Shown: piece by piece, positions 24,260-35,734 of the stretch
Layout: every line of letters begins with the position of its first letter
Numbering within the stretch: the stretch's first letter is position 1
NCBI GenBank assembly: GCA_029237695.1
Contig: CM055278.1
Location: forward strand, 78,327,817 to 78,391,816
Origin: Conchocele bisecta
Taxonomy: Eukaryota; Mollusca; Bivalvia; Lucinida; Thyasiridae
DNA: 64,000 bases
Direction of reading: 5' to 3'
Notes under the pieces: generated by a model
The model's input: only the letters and a program-made list of their open reading frames with translations
Databases searched by the model: none
Told to the model about the DNA's origin: nothing
Position numbers and translations under genes: made by a program

Positions 24260-24567
24260 CAAATTCTAAGCAGTCTTGCGATTAACATCCGATGAACAAG
24301 GCGTGTTCTGAGGTTTATGACAATTTACAGACATTATTGGAACCGTCTAATGGAGCATAGCTAAATAACATCAGATATAAACTATATGATCTCATTAGCC
24401 ATAGTTTTAAAATAGTGTATTCAATAAAAGTTGTATTAAATGGATTATTAGTTCCTTATTCAGGATGTCTCTTAGACTTTGTAAACATTTCTGGAAGTGT
24501 GTGGATGAGCAGGATAATGTATATTCGTGTCCATTTCCCATGGTGACATTTATAATTGTCTTTTCAG

Positions 24568-24670
24568 AGACATTGTAGTACATGAGTGCTGTGAAATGAA
24601 CGTGCCATTAGACAGAATACCCGACTCCCTGGGCTACCTGGTACTGTCAGAAGATGGAGCAGTTATAAAC
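24568..24670 (+). CDS. LAMTOR4: LAMTOR4 coding exon 1 (with probable 5' UTR)
   Basis: The exon is preceded by a good acceptor (ATTGTCTTTTCAG ending at 24567) and followed by donor GTAAGT at 24671. Coding from ATG 24596 gives 25 residues ending ...GAVIN, phase 0. The 28 bases before the ATG are probably 5' UTR, implying a non-coding first exon further upstream that I cannot locate. Confidence 0.9.
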
Positions 24671-27600
24671 GTAAGTGACTCATTCTAGACTACCGTAACC
24701 ATGGTAACCCATTTTATGTTGAATACGCCCCTACAAGGGGTATGAACCAATTTAAATTGTTTGGCTGTATTAACCATTAACTGCTACATTAATGACTGTA
24801 CCTCATACAGAGCTCCAGATAAGCTGCGCATTTGCTTAAATGCCCAATTAAAATTGCCGAAAACCCAATTGAAATCAGAAGTAGAGAGTATCAAAAAGCA
24901 ATAACAATTTTGTGGTACCTTTATCATGCTGCAGAAAACAATAAACATACCACAAATATAGCATATGTTTCTTATTTTCCATGAAAACACATCTTGGTAT
25001 TTCATTAGAATTGTCTCCAAGGAGACAATTCTAATGAAATGCCAAGACATGTTTTCATTTCAAAACAAACTATTCAACAATTGCTGTCTGTTGATGTGTA
25101 AACAGTAGTGTGATTTTTGTCGCGCCTGCTTTAGCAGAGGCGCGACTATAGTCGGCGCTTTTTCCGTCGTCTGCGTCGTCCGGTTTTTGTCGCGCCTGCT
25201 TTAGCAGAGGCGCGACTATAGTCAGCGCTTTTTCCATCATCGTCGTCCGCGTCGTCCGCGTCGTCCGCGTCGTCCGCGTCGTCCGTTTTTTTTGTAAGGC
25301 AAATGCGTTAAAGTTATTGTTTTTTCACAATATCTCTTTAACCCCTTGCCAGACATTGATAATATTTCACATCAATGTTTGTCTAGGGATGATGTTTCAT
25401 TACGCACACCCCCACATCCAAATTTTGAAGGTCAAGGTCATTTATTTCCTTGTAATGTTCACCGGTTTTGTAACAGCAATACGTTAAAGTTATTGTTTTT
25501 TCACAATATCTCTTTAACCCCTTGCCAGACATTGATAATATTTCACATCAATGTTTGTCTAGGGATGATGCTTCATTACGCACACCCCCACATCCAAATT
25601 CTCAAGGTCTAGGTCATTTATTTACTTGTAATGTTCACCGGTTTTGTAACAGAAATGCGTTAAAGTTATTGTTTTTTCACAATATCTCTTTAACCCCTTG
25701 CCAGACATTGATAATATTTCATAGCAATGTTTGTCTAGGGATGATGCTTCATTACGCACACCCCCACATCCAAAGTCTGAAGGTCAAGGTCATTTATTTA
25801 CTTGTAATGTTCACGGTCAAATGCCTCGGCAGGCGCGACACCGCTTCCGTGGCGGAATTATTGTTTGTAAGGCAAATGCGTTAAAGTTATTGTTTTTTCA
25901 CAATATCTCTTTAACCCCTTGCCAGACTTTCATAATATTTCACATCAATGTTTGTCTAGGGATGATGCTTCATTACGCACACCCCCACATCCAAATTCTC
26001 AAGGTCAAGGTCATATATTTACTTGTAATATTCACCGGTTTTGTAACAGAAATGCGTTAAAGTTATAGTTTTTTCACAATATCTCTTTAACCCCTTGCCA
26101 GACTTTGATAATATTTCACATCAATGTTTGTCTATCGATGATGCTTCATTACGCACACCCCTACATCCAAATTCTCAAGGTCAAGGTCATTTATTTACTT
26201 GTAATGTTCACGGTCAAATGCCTCGGCAGGCGCTACACCGCTTCCGTGGCGGAATTCTTGTTTTGTAAGGCAAATGCGTTATAGTTATTGTTTTTTCACA
26301 ATATCTCTTTAACCCCTTGCCAGACTTTGATAATATTTCACATCAATGTTTGTCTAGGGATGATGCTTCATTACGCACACTCCCACATCCAAATTTTCAA
26401 GGTCAAGGTCATTCATTTACTTGTAATGTTCACCGGTTTTGTAACAGAAATGCGTTAAAGTTATCGTTTTTTCACAATATCTCTTTCCAGACTTTGATAA
26501 TATTTCACATCAATGTTTATCTATGGATGATGCTTCATTACGCACACCCCCACATCCAAATTCTCAAGGTCAAGGTCATTTATTTACTTTTAATTTTCAC
26601 CGGTTTTGTAACAGAAATGCGTTAAAGTTACTGTTTTTTCACAATATCTCTTTAACCCCTAGCCAGACTTTGATATTTCACATCACTTGCAATGTTGACG
26701 GTCAAATGCCTCGGCAGGCGCGATACCGCTTCTGTGGCGGAATTTTTGTATTTTACCCAATTAAAATTTTGAAATACCCAATTGCTTAACAAATGATGGA
26801 GTACAATACTTAATTACCGGTAATTCTTTATCTGGAGCTCGTATGTGACGGTACATTAACCGTGGTGGGGTGGGGAGTGCCCCTAGAGCATGACAAGTGT
26901 GTATGACATGACGTACATTAACCACAGTGTTTTTTTGTTGTCCGGCAGTGGGGGGGGGGGGGGGGGGGGGCTAGAGCATGACAAGTGTTTATGACATGAC
27001 GTACATTAACTACAGTGTTCTTTGTTGTCCGGCAGTGGTGGGGTGGGGGCCCCTTGAGCATGACAAGTGTGTATGACTTGACGTACATTAACCAAGGTGT
27101 TCTTTGTTTTCCGGCAGTGGGGGAGGGGGAGCCTAGAGTATGATAAGGGGGGGTTGGGGCCTCTAGAGCATGACAATTGTGTATGACATGACGTACATTA
27201 ACCACGGTGTTCTTTGTTGTCCGGCAGTGGTGGGGTGGGGGCCCCTTGAGCATGACAAGTGTGTATGACATGACGTACATTAACCACGGTGTTCTTTGTT
27301 GTCCGGCAGTGGTGGGGGGGGGGGTGGGGTGAGGTGGGTGCCCCTAGAGCATGTTAAGTGTGTATGACATGACCTACATTAACCACGGTGTTCTTTGTTA
27401 TCCAGCAGTGGTGGTGGTGGGCCCTGGGGGCCCCTTGAGAATGACAAGTGTGTATGACATGATGTACATCAACCACGGTGTTCTTTGTTGTCTGGCAGTG
27501 GTGGGGGGTGGGGGTGGGGGTGGGGGGCCCCTAGAGCATGTCAAGTATGTATGACATGACGTACATTAACCACGTGTTTATTTGTTGTCTGCAGTTGGTG

Positions 27601-30600
27601 GGGTGGGGGTTGATATTATTATAGTTGGTGTATTGGGTGTTGCCCCCTTTCCCCCCCCCCTCGTGGGGCCCCGCCGCTAGCTTGCTTCCCCACTCGGTTC
27701 CGCTAGCATATTGACAATGACGTAGATTTAACGGTGGTTATTTGTTTGTCTCAGGGTTTTGGGGTGGGGGTCTTGAGCAATGACCCAAGTGTGTTTATTA
27801 CATTTTTGATTGATTACATTAACCACTGTCCTGTTTTCCGGCAGTTGTTGCCCTGAGGCATGAACAGTGGTGGGGTAATTGGGGGCCCCATGGACCCCGA
27901 TTAACCATGATTTTCTTTGGGTTTGTCCGGCCAAGTGTGTGTTGGGGGAGGGGGCCCCTAGAGCATGACCCCAACAAAGTGTGTATGGGGGCATGCGTTA
28001 ACCATTAACTCGGTGTTCTTTGTTGTCCGGCAGTGGTGGGTGGGGGGGTGGGGGCCCCTTGAGCATGACATGTGTGTATTGGCATGACGTACATTAACCA
28101 CGGTGTTCTTTGGTTGTCCGGGCAGTGATTGTGGTGGGGGCCCCTAGGGAGCATGACAAGTGTGATGGCATGACTATTAACCACGGTTGTTCTTTGTTGT
28201 CGGCAGTGGGAGGGGGCTAAGAGCTGACAAGTGTGTATGAACCATGACGTACATTAACCACTGTGTTACATTTAGGATGTCCGGCAGTGGGGGAGGTTGG
28301 GGCCCCGCCATTGAAGCATGACAAGTGGTGTATGGCGATGACGTACAGTTAACCACATGGTGTTCTTTTGTTTGTCCCAGTGGTGGGTGGTGTTACCCCT
28401 AGAGCATGGAACAACAAAGGGTGGTGGGGGTATGGCCCCATGACGTATATTAACAACGGTGTTCTTTGTTGTCCGGCAGTGTGAATGGGGCCCTAAGATC
28501 AAGTGACAATGTTTATAGGCTCATGACGTACATTAACCCACACGGTGTTCTTTGTTGTCCTCGGTCAGAGGTGGTGGGATGGGGCCCCTAAGAGCATACA
28601 AGTGTATGACATGACATCATTAACCACGGTGTTCTTTGTTCCTCAGTGTGAGGGGGCCCCAAGCATGACAAGTGTGTATGACTTTGTTCATACATTAACC
28701 ACGGTGTTTCTTTGTTGTCCGTCAGTGTGGGGGTGGGGGGCCCCTGAGCAATGAGTGATGACATTGATGTACATAACCAAGGTGCTTTGTTGTCCGCAGT
28801 GGGGGGTGGGGCATTGAGCATGACAATAATATGGATGACCGACATTAACCACGGTGTTGTTCCGGCAGTGTGGTGGGGGCCCCTAGCATGACAACAAGTA
28901 TGGCTGCGTACATTAACAAACGTGTTCTTTGTTGTGCAGTGGTGATGGGGCCCCTAAGAAGACAAGTGTATGACATGACACATTAACCACGGTGTTCTTT
29001 GTTTGTGCAGTTGGGGGTGGTGGGGGCCCCGAAGCATGACAAGTGTGTAGACATGATTTACAAAACCACGGTGTTCTTTGTTGTCCGGCAGTGGGGTGGG
29101 GGCCCCTGAGCATGACAAGTGGTGTATGACATGACATCATTAACCACGGTGTTCTTTGTTGTCCGCAGTGGGGGTGGGTGGGGGCCCCTAGAGCATGACA
29201 AGTGTATGACATGATGTACTTTAACCACGGTGTTCGTTTGTGTCATGGGGGTGGGGGGCCCCTTGAGCAGACAAGTGTGTATGGCTGACGTACATAACCA
29301 CGTGTTCTTTGTTGCCCGGCAGTGGGGGTGGTGGGCCCCTAACATGACAACAAGTGTGTATGGCATGACGTACATTAACAACGGTGTTCTTTGTTGTCCG
29401 GCAGTGGTGATGGGGGCCCCTAGTGCGACAATGTGTGACATGACATACTTAACCACGGTGTTCTTTGTTGTCCGTAGTGGGGTGGGTGGGGGCCCTAGAG
29501 CATGACAGTGTGTATGACATGATGTACATTAACCACGGTGTTCTTTGTTCCGGCATCCGGGGGTGGGGGGGGGACTTGAGCATGGACAAGTGTGTAGACA
29601 GACATACATTAACCGGTGTTCTTTGTTGTCCGTCAGTGGGGGTGGGTGGGGGGCCCCAGAAAGCGACAAGTGTGTATACATGATGTCATTAACCACGTGT
29701 TCTTTGTGTCCCTAGTGGGGGTGGGGCCCCTTGCATACAAGTGTATGACATGACGTACATTAACCATGGTGTTCTTTGTTTGTCCCCACCGCATGGGTGG
29801 GTGGGGGCCCCTTGAGCATACAATGTGTGACATGACGTACATTAACCACGGTGTTCTTTGTTGTCCGGCATGGTGGGGGGTTGGGGGGGGGGTGGGGGGG
29901 GGGGGGGGGTGGGGGGTGGGGGGGTGGGGGGGTGGGGGTGGGGGTGGGGTGTGGGTGCCCCAGAGATGTTAAGTGTGTATGCATAAACCTACATTAACCC
30001 CGGTGTTCTTTGTTATCCAGCAGTGGTGGTGGTGGGCCCTGGGGGCCCCTTGAGAATGACAAGTGTGTATGACATGATGTACATCAACCACGGTGTTCTT
30101 TGTTGTCTGGCAGTGGTGGGGGGTGGGGGTGGGGGTGGGGGCCCCAAGAGCATGTCAAGTATGTATGACATGACGTACATTAACCACGGTGTTCTTTGTT
30201 GTCTGGCAGTGGTGGGGTGGGGGCCCCTTGAGCATGACAAGTGTGTATGACATGACGTACATTAACCATGACGTACATTAACCACGGTGTTATTTGTTGT
30301 CTGGCAGTGGTGGGGTGGGGGCCCCTAGAGCATGACAAGTGTGTATGACATGACGTACATTAACCACGGTGTTCTTTGTTGTCCGGCAGTGGGGGTGGTG
30401 GGGGCCCCTAGAGCATGACAACAAGTGTGTATGGCATGACGTACATTAACCACGGTGTTCTTTGTTGTCCGGCAGTGGTGATGGGGGCCCCTAGAGCATG
30501 ACAAGTGTGTATGACATGACATACATTAACCACGGTGTTCTTTGTTGTCCGTCAGTGGTGATGGGGGCCCCTAGAGCATGACAAGTGTGTATGACATGAC

Positions 30601-33600
30601 ATACATTAACCACGGTGTTCTTTGTTGTCCGTCAGTGGGGGTGGTGGGGGCCCCTAGAGCATGACAAGTGTGTATGACATGATGTACATTAACCACGGTG
30701 TTCTTTGTTGTCCGGCAGTGGGGGTGGGGGCCCCTTGAGCATGACAAGTGTGTATGGCATGACGTACATTAACCACGGTGTTCTTTGTTGTCCGGCAGTG
30801 GGGGCGGTGGGGGCCCCTAGAGCATGACAACAAGTGTGTATGGCATGACGTACATTAACAACGGTGTTCTTTGTTGTCCGGCAGTGGTGATGGGGGCCCC
30901 TAGAGCATGACAAGTGTGTATGACATGACATACATTAACCACGGTGTTCTTTGTTGTCCGTCAGTGGGGGTGGTGGGGGCCCCTAGAGCATGACAAGTGT
31001 GTATGACATGATGTACATTAACCACGGTGTTCTTTGTTGTCCGGCAGTGGGGGTGGGGGCCCCTTGAGCATGACAAGTGTGTATGACATGACGTACATTA
31101 ACCACGGTGTTCTTTGTTGTCCGGCACCGCAGTGGTGGGGTGGGGGCCCCTTGAGCATGACAAGTGTGTATGTCATGACGTACATTAACCACGGTGTTCT
31201 TTGTTGTCCGGCAGTGGTGGGGTGGGGGCCCCTTGAGCATGACAAGTGTTATGACATGACGTACATTAACCACTGTGTTCTTTGTTGTCCGGCAGTCGGG
31301 AGGAGACCTGGAGAATGACGAGGACCTGGCACCGAAGCTGCTGCAGCTCGTCCACTCGGCCTCCCGCGTGCCACTCTCCTCCAACAGGCGCGACACATTC
31401 AAGAAAATCTCAGGTACGGGGATACATAGGCAACGTTTTTACAGCCCACCACGATGGTGAAGTAGGCAGTCAGTAATTCCCTTGTCCGTTACAAACCTTT
31501 TACTCCATTACAGGTGGGATACAATTATAGTAATATGAAACTTTTGAGAACTTTTTTTCATCATTTTTGTCGCGCCTGCTTTAGCAGAGGCGCGACTATA
31601 GTTGGCGCTTTTTCCGTCATCGTCCGCGTCGTCGTCCGTGTCGTCCGGTTTTTGTCGCGCCTATAGTCGGCGCTTTTTCCGTCGTCGTCGTTGTCGTCCG
31701 CGTCGTCCGTTTTTTTTGTAAGGCAAATGCGTTATTGTTTTTTCACAATATCTCTTTAACCCCTTGCCAGACATTCATTACGCACACCCCCACATCCAAA
31801 TTTTGAAGGTCAAGGTCATTTATTTCCTTGTAATGTTCACCGGTTTTGTAACAGAAATGTGTTAAAGTTATTGTTTTTTCACAATATCTCTTTAACCCCT
31901 TGCCAGACATTGATAATATTTCACATCAATGTTTGTCTAGGGATGATGCTTCAGTACGCACACCCCCACATCCAAATTATCAAGGTCAAGGTCATTTATT
32001 TACTTGTAATGTTCACCGGTTTTGTAACAGAAATACGTTAAAGTTATTGTTTTTTCACAATATCTCTTTAACCCCTTGCCAGACTTTGATAATATTTCAC
32101 ATCAATGTTTGTCTAGGGATGATGCTTCATTACACACACCCCCACATCCAAAGTCTGAAGGTCAAGGTCATTTATTTACTTGTAATGTTCACCGGTTTTG
32201 TAACAGAAATGCGTTAAAGTTATTGTTTTTTCACAATATCTCTTTAACCCCTTGCCAGACTTTGATAATATTTCACATCAATGTTTGTCTAGGAATGATG
32301 CTTCATTACGCACACCCCCACATCCAAATTTTGAAGGTCAAGGTCATTTATGTACTTGTAATGTTCACCGGATTTGTAACAGAAATGCGTTAAAGTTATT
32401 GTTTTTTCACAATATCTCTTTAACCCCTTTCCAGACATTGATAATATTTCACATCAATGTTTGTCTACGGATGATGGTTCATTATGCACACCCCCACATC
32501 CAAATTCTGAAGGTCAAGGTAATTTATTTAATTGTAATGTTCACAGTCAAATGCCTCGGCAGGCGCGACACCGCTTCCGTGGCGGAATTCTTGTTTTGTA
32601 AGGCAAATGCGTTAAAGTTATTGTTTTTTCACAATATCTCTTTAACCCCTTGCCAGACTTTGATAATATTTCACATCAATGTTTGTCTAGGGATGATGCT
32701 TCATTACGCACACCCCCACATCCAAATTATCAAGGTCAAGGTCATTTATTTACTTGTAATGTTCACCGGTTTTGTAACAAAAATTATAGTTTTTTCACAA
32801 TATCTCTTTAACCCCTTGCCAGACTTTGATAATATTTCACATCAATGTTTGTCTAGGGATGATGCTTCATTACGCACACCCCCACATCCAAATTCTCAAG
32901 GTCAAGGTCATTTATTTACTTGTAATGTTCACCGGTTTTGTAACAGAAATGCGTTAAAGTTATTATTTTTTCACAATATCTCTTTAACCCCTTGACAGAC
33001 TTTGATAATATTTCACATCAATGTTTGTCTATGGATGATGCTTCATTACACACACCCTCACATCCAAATTCTCAAGGTCAAGGTCATTTATTTACTTGTC
33101 ATGTTCATGGTCAAATGCCTCGGCAGGCGCGACACCGCTTCCGTGGCGGAATTCTTGTCTTTATTTCTTCTCAAAAGTATATGTTGTTACCACTTATCTA
33201 TCTGAACCGTCTCAATGAGACGGTTCAGATGAGTGGTAACAACATAAACTTTTATAGAGAAACAAACAAAATAATCAGATTGTTTTCAATCAAAAGTATT
33301 GTATCCATATACTTCAATGGGTTAAACCTTTCTAAATGTAGCAGGTGCTGGTTTGATACTTGGCGTGTACATGTAGCTTCTTATGGAGCTCAGAGTATCC
33401 CCATTTTGTACATGGAATTTTGTAATTATCCCCTCGCCGATAGGCAAGAGGGGATATAGCCTTAGTCCATGTATGTACGTGCGTGCGTACGTGTGTACTA
33501 CGTTAGTAACACCTTTAATTTTTCAATAACTTATGAACCCCTTCACCGATTTTGATAATATTTGGCCCCAATGTGTGTCATGGGGATGGTGCTTTGTTTT

Positions 33601-35448
33601 GCATACGACCCACGTCCGACTTCCCAAGGTCAAGGTCACTGAGGACTTACGTTCACCTTGTTTGTATTATCAGGCAAATGCGTGATTTTTTGTTTCTTTA
33701 TTCAATAACTTATGAACAGCTTTTCCGATTTTGATAATATTTGGCCCCAATGTGTGTCTAGGGATGGTGCTTTTTTTTTTGCATACGACCCACATCCGAC
33801 TTGATTGTAAGGCAAATGCGTAAAAGTTGTTGTTTCTTTTATTATCAGGCTGCCAGAGGGGATTAGCCTCGTAATAACCATGACCTTGTTTGTCCTTGTG
33901 ACTTTCAGCTCTTTTGAACTTGATATTTGGTACATGTATGCATCTTCAATTTTCAATTAGCTTCAGAGCTATTTTTGGATGATTGCTGAACAATTTACAA
34001 CAAAGGCTTGCAGGAATATTAGATCCGGGTCGGGCTTCAATTTTATTCGGGTGGATTATGCTCCAGATAAGGTGCGTATTTGCTTAAATACCCAATTAAA
34101 ATTGCCAAAAAAACAATTGAAATCGTAAGTAGCGAGTATCAAAAAGCAATAAAAAATTTGTGTAGCATATTTTTCTTATTTTCCATTAAAACACATCTTG
34201 ATATTTCATTAGAATTGTCTCCAAGGAGACAATTCTCACGAAATGCTAAGAGATGTTTTCATTTTCATACCCAATTGCTACTAATTCCTTATCTGGAGCC
34301 CTGGTGAATGGGTTTAATGTCCCACTTTATATGGCCTTACCCATATGTATGATATGTACGATACTCCCCCATACAGGTTCAGTCGATAATTCACCTTATG
34401 GCCGGCCCTCTATCTTGCTGTAACAAATCCACGATCCTCCGTACCATGCTTATTTCAAGGTCGAGGTCACAAAACTCAACATTGAAGGTCTTATAAAATT
34501 CTGCTACTGTTTAGGGAACATCTTGATATTTCACCTGCATTCCTCTTATGGTCCTATAACATGCTGTGTGACCTTCGGCGTCCACTAACCCCAATGTCAA
34601 GGTCACAGGCTTAATGTGTGAACACATCTTAACATTGAGGTAAATTTTATATTATTTCTGTTTGCTTTCGTGGAATGTTGCAACATTTAACACATACATT
34701 CACTTGATGATCGTCCAGCATTCTGCAACAAACTTTTTACCCCCACAGACTTAGAAAACTGGGTGTCAGGGACCACGCAGTGATACTCCATAAGTTGACT
34801 GATGGTTGTAGCACCACACCACCGGAGTTCTGTATCTAAAGAGTATTATACATTTACACATGTATATTTATCTGTATACATTTACACATGTATATTTATC
34901 TGTATACATTTACACATGTATATTTATTTTCTTCCTTATTAAATAGGGAACAAATGATAAAAAATAAAACATTTAAAATTCACTTTTTTGAGCTGCAAAA
35001 AGCAAACACTTTTGCAGTTCAACTAAGTAAATTTTCAACTTTATTACTGTATTTTCACTACTCAATTTGAAAGTCAATATGTATTTTCACATTGCTGTGA
35101 GCATTTTGTACTCACTTTTGATAATAAATGCTTATTCTGCTGAAATAAGTGTGTAAAATATGCCAATACGCACCTTATCTGGAGCTCTGAGTCCTATGTA
35201 TGACTCATGGCTGCCAAACAGGCAAGCTTTGATGTCTTCTGACAACTCTTGTTTCAAACAGGCAAGTAAAAATGGATCAGCGAATGAATTCTACTAGTTG
35301 CACATCTTCTAAAAACACCATTGTGAAACCTGTTTATCTATTTATTTCAGTGATATGGGACACAGTTATGTTTGTGATGACGGTGTCAAATCATCGGATA
35401 TACATCTCGAAGCGGAAATATATTCCCGTGGAAGCTGTCAGTGCATAA
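24596..35448 (+). CDS. LAMTOR4: LAMTOR4, Ragulator complex subunit (three coding exons)
   Basis: Join of 24596-24670, 31296-31413 and 35351-35448 gives 96 residues. LAMTOR4 is a small roadblock-like subunit of the lysosomal Ragulator, which anchors Rag GTPases and mTORC1 at the lysosome membrane. Family signatures are clear: 'RIPDSLGYLVLSEDGAV' (about residues 7-23), then 'GGDLENDED' (about 27-35). C-terminal β-strand sequence ('VMFVMTVSNHRIYISKRK') follows. The human protein is about 99 residues. Splice sites are canonical (GTAAGT, CAG, GTACGG, TTTCAG) with matching phases 0 and 1, and introns fall where vertebrate LAMTOR4 introns fall as I recall them. The ATG at 24596 is the first in frame. 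Nine upstream in-frame codons in the same exon make a start in an unseen upstream exon possible. Both introns are repeat-filled. Confidence 0.95.
24813..26843. mobile_element. MITE family A copy interrupted by a tandem-array element
   Basis: The ends GAGCTCCAGATAA (from 24809) and TTATCTGGAGCTC (ending near 26840) are perfect inverted repeats. The left part carries the family's hairpin core TTCATTAGAATTGTCTCC / GGAGACAATTCTAATGAA at 25000-25041. The element is split by the 25119-26750 insertion. It lies in LAMTOR4 intron 1. The intact relative is in intron 2 (34057-34306). Confidence 0.75.
25119..26750. mobile_element. Tandem-array element (Helentron/pearl-like) in LAMTOR4 intron 1
   Basis: The 5' hairpin block GTCGCGCCTGCTTTAGCAGA-GGCGCGAC is present twice (25119 and 25189). 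A CGTCGTCCG simple run follows, then an array of a 176-bp unit (for example 25346 to 25522). The array contains TCACAATATCTCTTTAACCC, CATCAATGTTTGTCTA and CAAGGTCAAGGTCATTTATT. The 3' end is CCTCGGCAGGCGCGATACCG ... GTGGCGG, a small hairpin. The internal GCGGAATT end block near 25840 and 26220 shows repeated end-to-start junctions. The open frames here are repeat translations. Confidence 0.75.
26846..31295. repeat. 82-bp G-rich tandem array carrying copies of the LAMTOR4 exon-2 splice acceptor
   Basis: The typical unit is about 82 bp: CAG, a G-rich run (TGGTGGGGTGGGGGCCCC), then TTGAGCATGACAAGTGTG, TATGACATGACG, TACATTAACCACGG and TGTTCTTTGTTGTCCGGCAG. About 50 copies lie head to tail, and the last CAG is the real acceptor of coding exon 2. 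TTAAC resembles a branch-point site. Some units read GAGAATGAC after the G-run, like the exon itself (CTGGAGAATGACGAGG). G-runs are extreme near 26949-26970 and 29876-29950. Units between about 27560 and 29900 carry many small indels. Open frames in both directions are repeat artefacts. Confidence 0.93.
31296..31413 (+). CDS. LAMTOR4: LAMTOR4 coding exon 2
   Basis: It encodes SGGDLENDEDLAP through FKKIS plus one base (phase 1). The acceptor CAG at 31293-31295 is the last unit of the 82-bp array, so tandem repeat sequence directly abuts the coding exon. The donor is GTACGG at 31414. Third codon positions are strongly G/C (CTG, CTC, GTC, TCC runs), unlike the AT-rich surroundings. Confidence 0.95.
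31569..33158. mobile_element. Tandem-array element (Helentron/pearl-like) in LAMTOR4 intron 2
   Basis: It has the same structure and orientation as 25119-26750: 5' GTCGCGCC hairpin, CGTCGTCCG run, 176-bp units (31900, 32076 and 32252 mark the period) and the 3' CCTCGGCAGGCGCGACACCG ... GTGGCGG end. It looks highly similar by eye to the intron 1 copy. A 247-codon open frame (32252-32995) crosses units and is not a gene. Confidence 0.75.
33181..33247. repeat. Hairpin, MITE-like
   Basis: ATGTTGTTACCACT...CTGAACCGTCTC is followed by GAGACGGTTCAG...AGTGGTAACAACAT, a stem of about 31 bp with a tiny loop. The GTCTC/GAGAC centre recalls MITE family A, but the arms differ. Confidence 0.75.
33430..33875. 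mobile_element. Smaller tandem-array element relative
   Basis: It starts CCCCTCGCCGATAGGCAAGA-GGGG and ends GCCAGAGGGGATTAGCC. Inside are two units of CAATAACTTATGAAC ... GATTTTGATAATATTTGGCC ... CATACGACCCAC. It follows the same plan as the GTCGCGCC elements but is a different subfamily. Confidence 0.6.
34057..34306. mobile_element. MITE family A, intact copy in LAMTOR4 intron 2
   Basis: The ends GCTCCAGATAAGGTGCG and ...TTCCTTATCTGGAGC are inverted repeats about 250 bp apart. They flank ATACCCAATTAAAATTGCC and a central hairpin TAGAATTGTCTCC / GGAGACAATTCT. It provides the uninterrupted reference for the copies at 1308 and 24813. A stray end fragment (CACCTTATCTGGAGCTC) occurs at about 35168-35188. 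Confidence 0.75.
34307..34845. other. Intron 2 sequence, no gene recognised
   Basis: It contains degenerate AAGGTCGAGGTCAC / AATGTCAAGGTCACAGG blocks like the units of tandem-array elements. Nothing coding is seen. Confidence 0.4.
34849..34930. repeat. 28-bp tandem repeat, three copies
   Basis: TACATTTACACATGTATATT plus TATCTGTA is repeated three times in LAMTOR4 intron 2. Confidence 0.85.
35351..35448 (+). CDS. LAMTOR4: LAMTOR4 coding exon 3 and stop
   Basis: The acceptor TTTATTTCAG ends at 35350. The split codon G|TG gives Val, and the exon then encodes the C-terminal strands and basic tail, ending ...PVEAVSA with TAA at 35446-35448. A MITE (35519-35713) lies 70 bp beyond the stop, and a possible poly(A) signal follows it. 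Confidence 0.93.
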
Positions 35449-35518
35449 TACCGTACATATACGCTGCTAATGATGCTGCCATTGTTGGCAATGGGCGGTG
35501 ACCAGCATGTAGCATATA

Positions 35519-35713
35519 CAGTGGAACCTCTCTAAACCGGACACCAAGAAAACACCTGTGATCTTATTTTGATGAGTTTCTTGGCCATTTATCTCAGGTG
35601 ATAATGTGTGTTCGTGATCGCATAGCACACATCTATGGCTCAGAATGATCAAATGCCTGGTTTACAGTGAAACCTCTCTAAACCAGCGTGTCTGGTTTAG
35701 AGAGGTTTCACTG
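35519..35713. mobile_element. TA-flanked MITE (Tc1/mariner-like ends) after the LAMTOR4 stop
   Basis: The ends CAGTGGAACCTCTCTAAACC and GGTTTAGAGAGGTTTCACTG are inverted and flanked by TA on each side. An extra inverted copy of the end sits at 35662-35685, making a tight hairpin at the right side. The body (CCAAGAAAACACCTGTGATC ... GTTTCTTGGCCATTTATCT) is the same as the sequence flanking the large transposon at 48080-52523. The element probably lies within the LAMTOR4 3' UTR. Confidence 0.75.
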
Positions 35714-35734
35714 TATGTGGCTGTGTTTGTTTTT

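Noticed and set aside
26918..31245. Open frames on both strands of the 82-bp array
   Set aside because: They follow the repeat unit, change frame with each indel and appear on both strands. The array is intronic to LAMTOR4.
32252..32995. 247-codon frame in the 176-bp array
   Set aside because: It spans several tandem units and is made of the same 58-59 codon motif in rotating frames, so it is repeat-derived.
15180..33158. CRISPR-like arrays
   Set aside because: Units are contiguous tandem repeats without unique spacers, in a eukaryotic genome.
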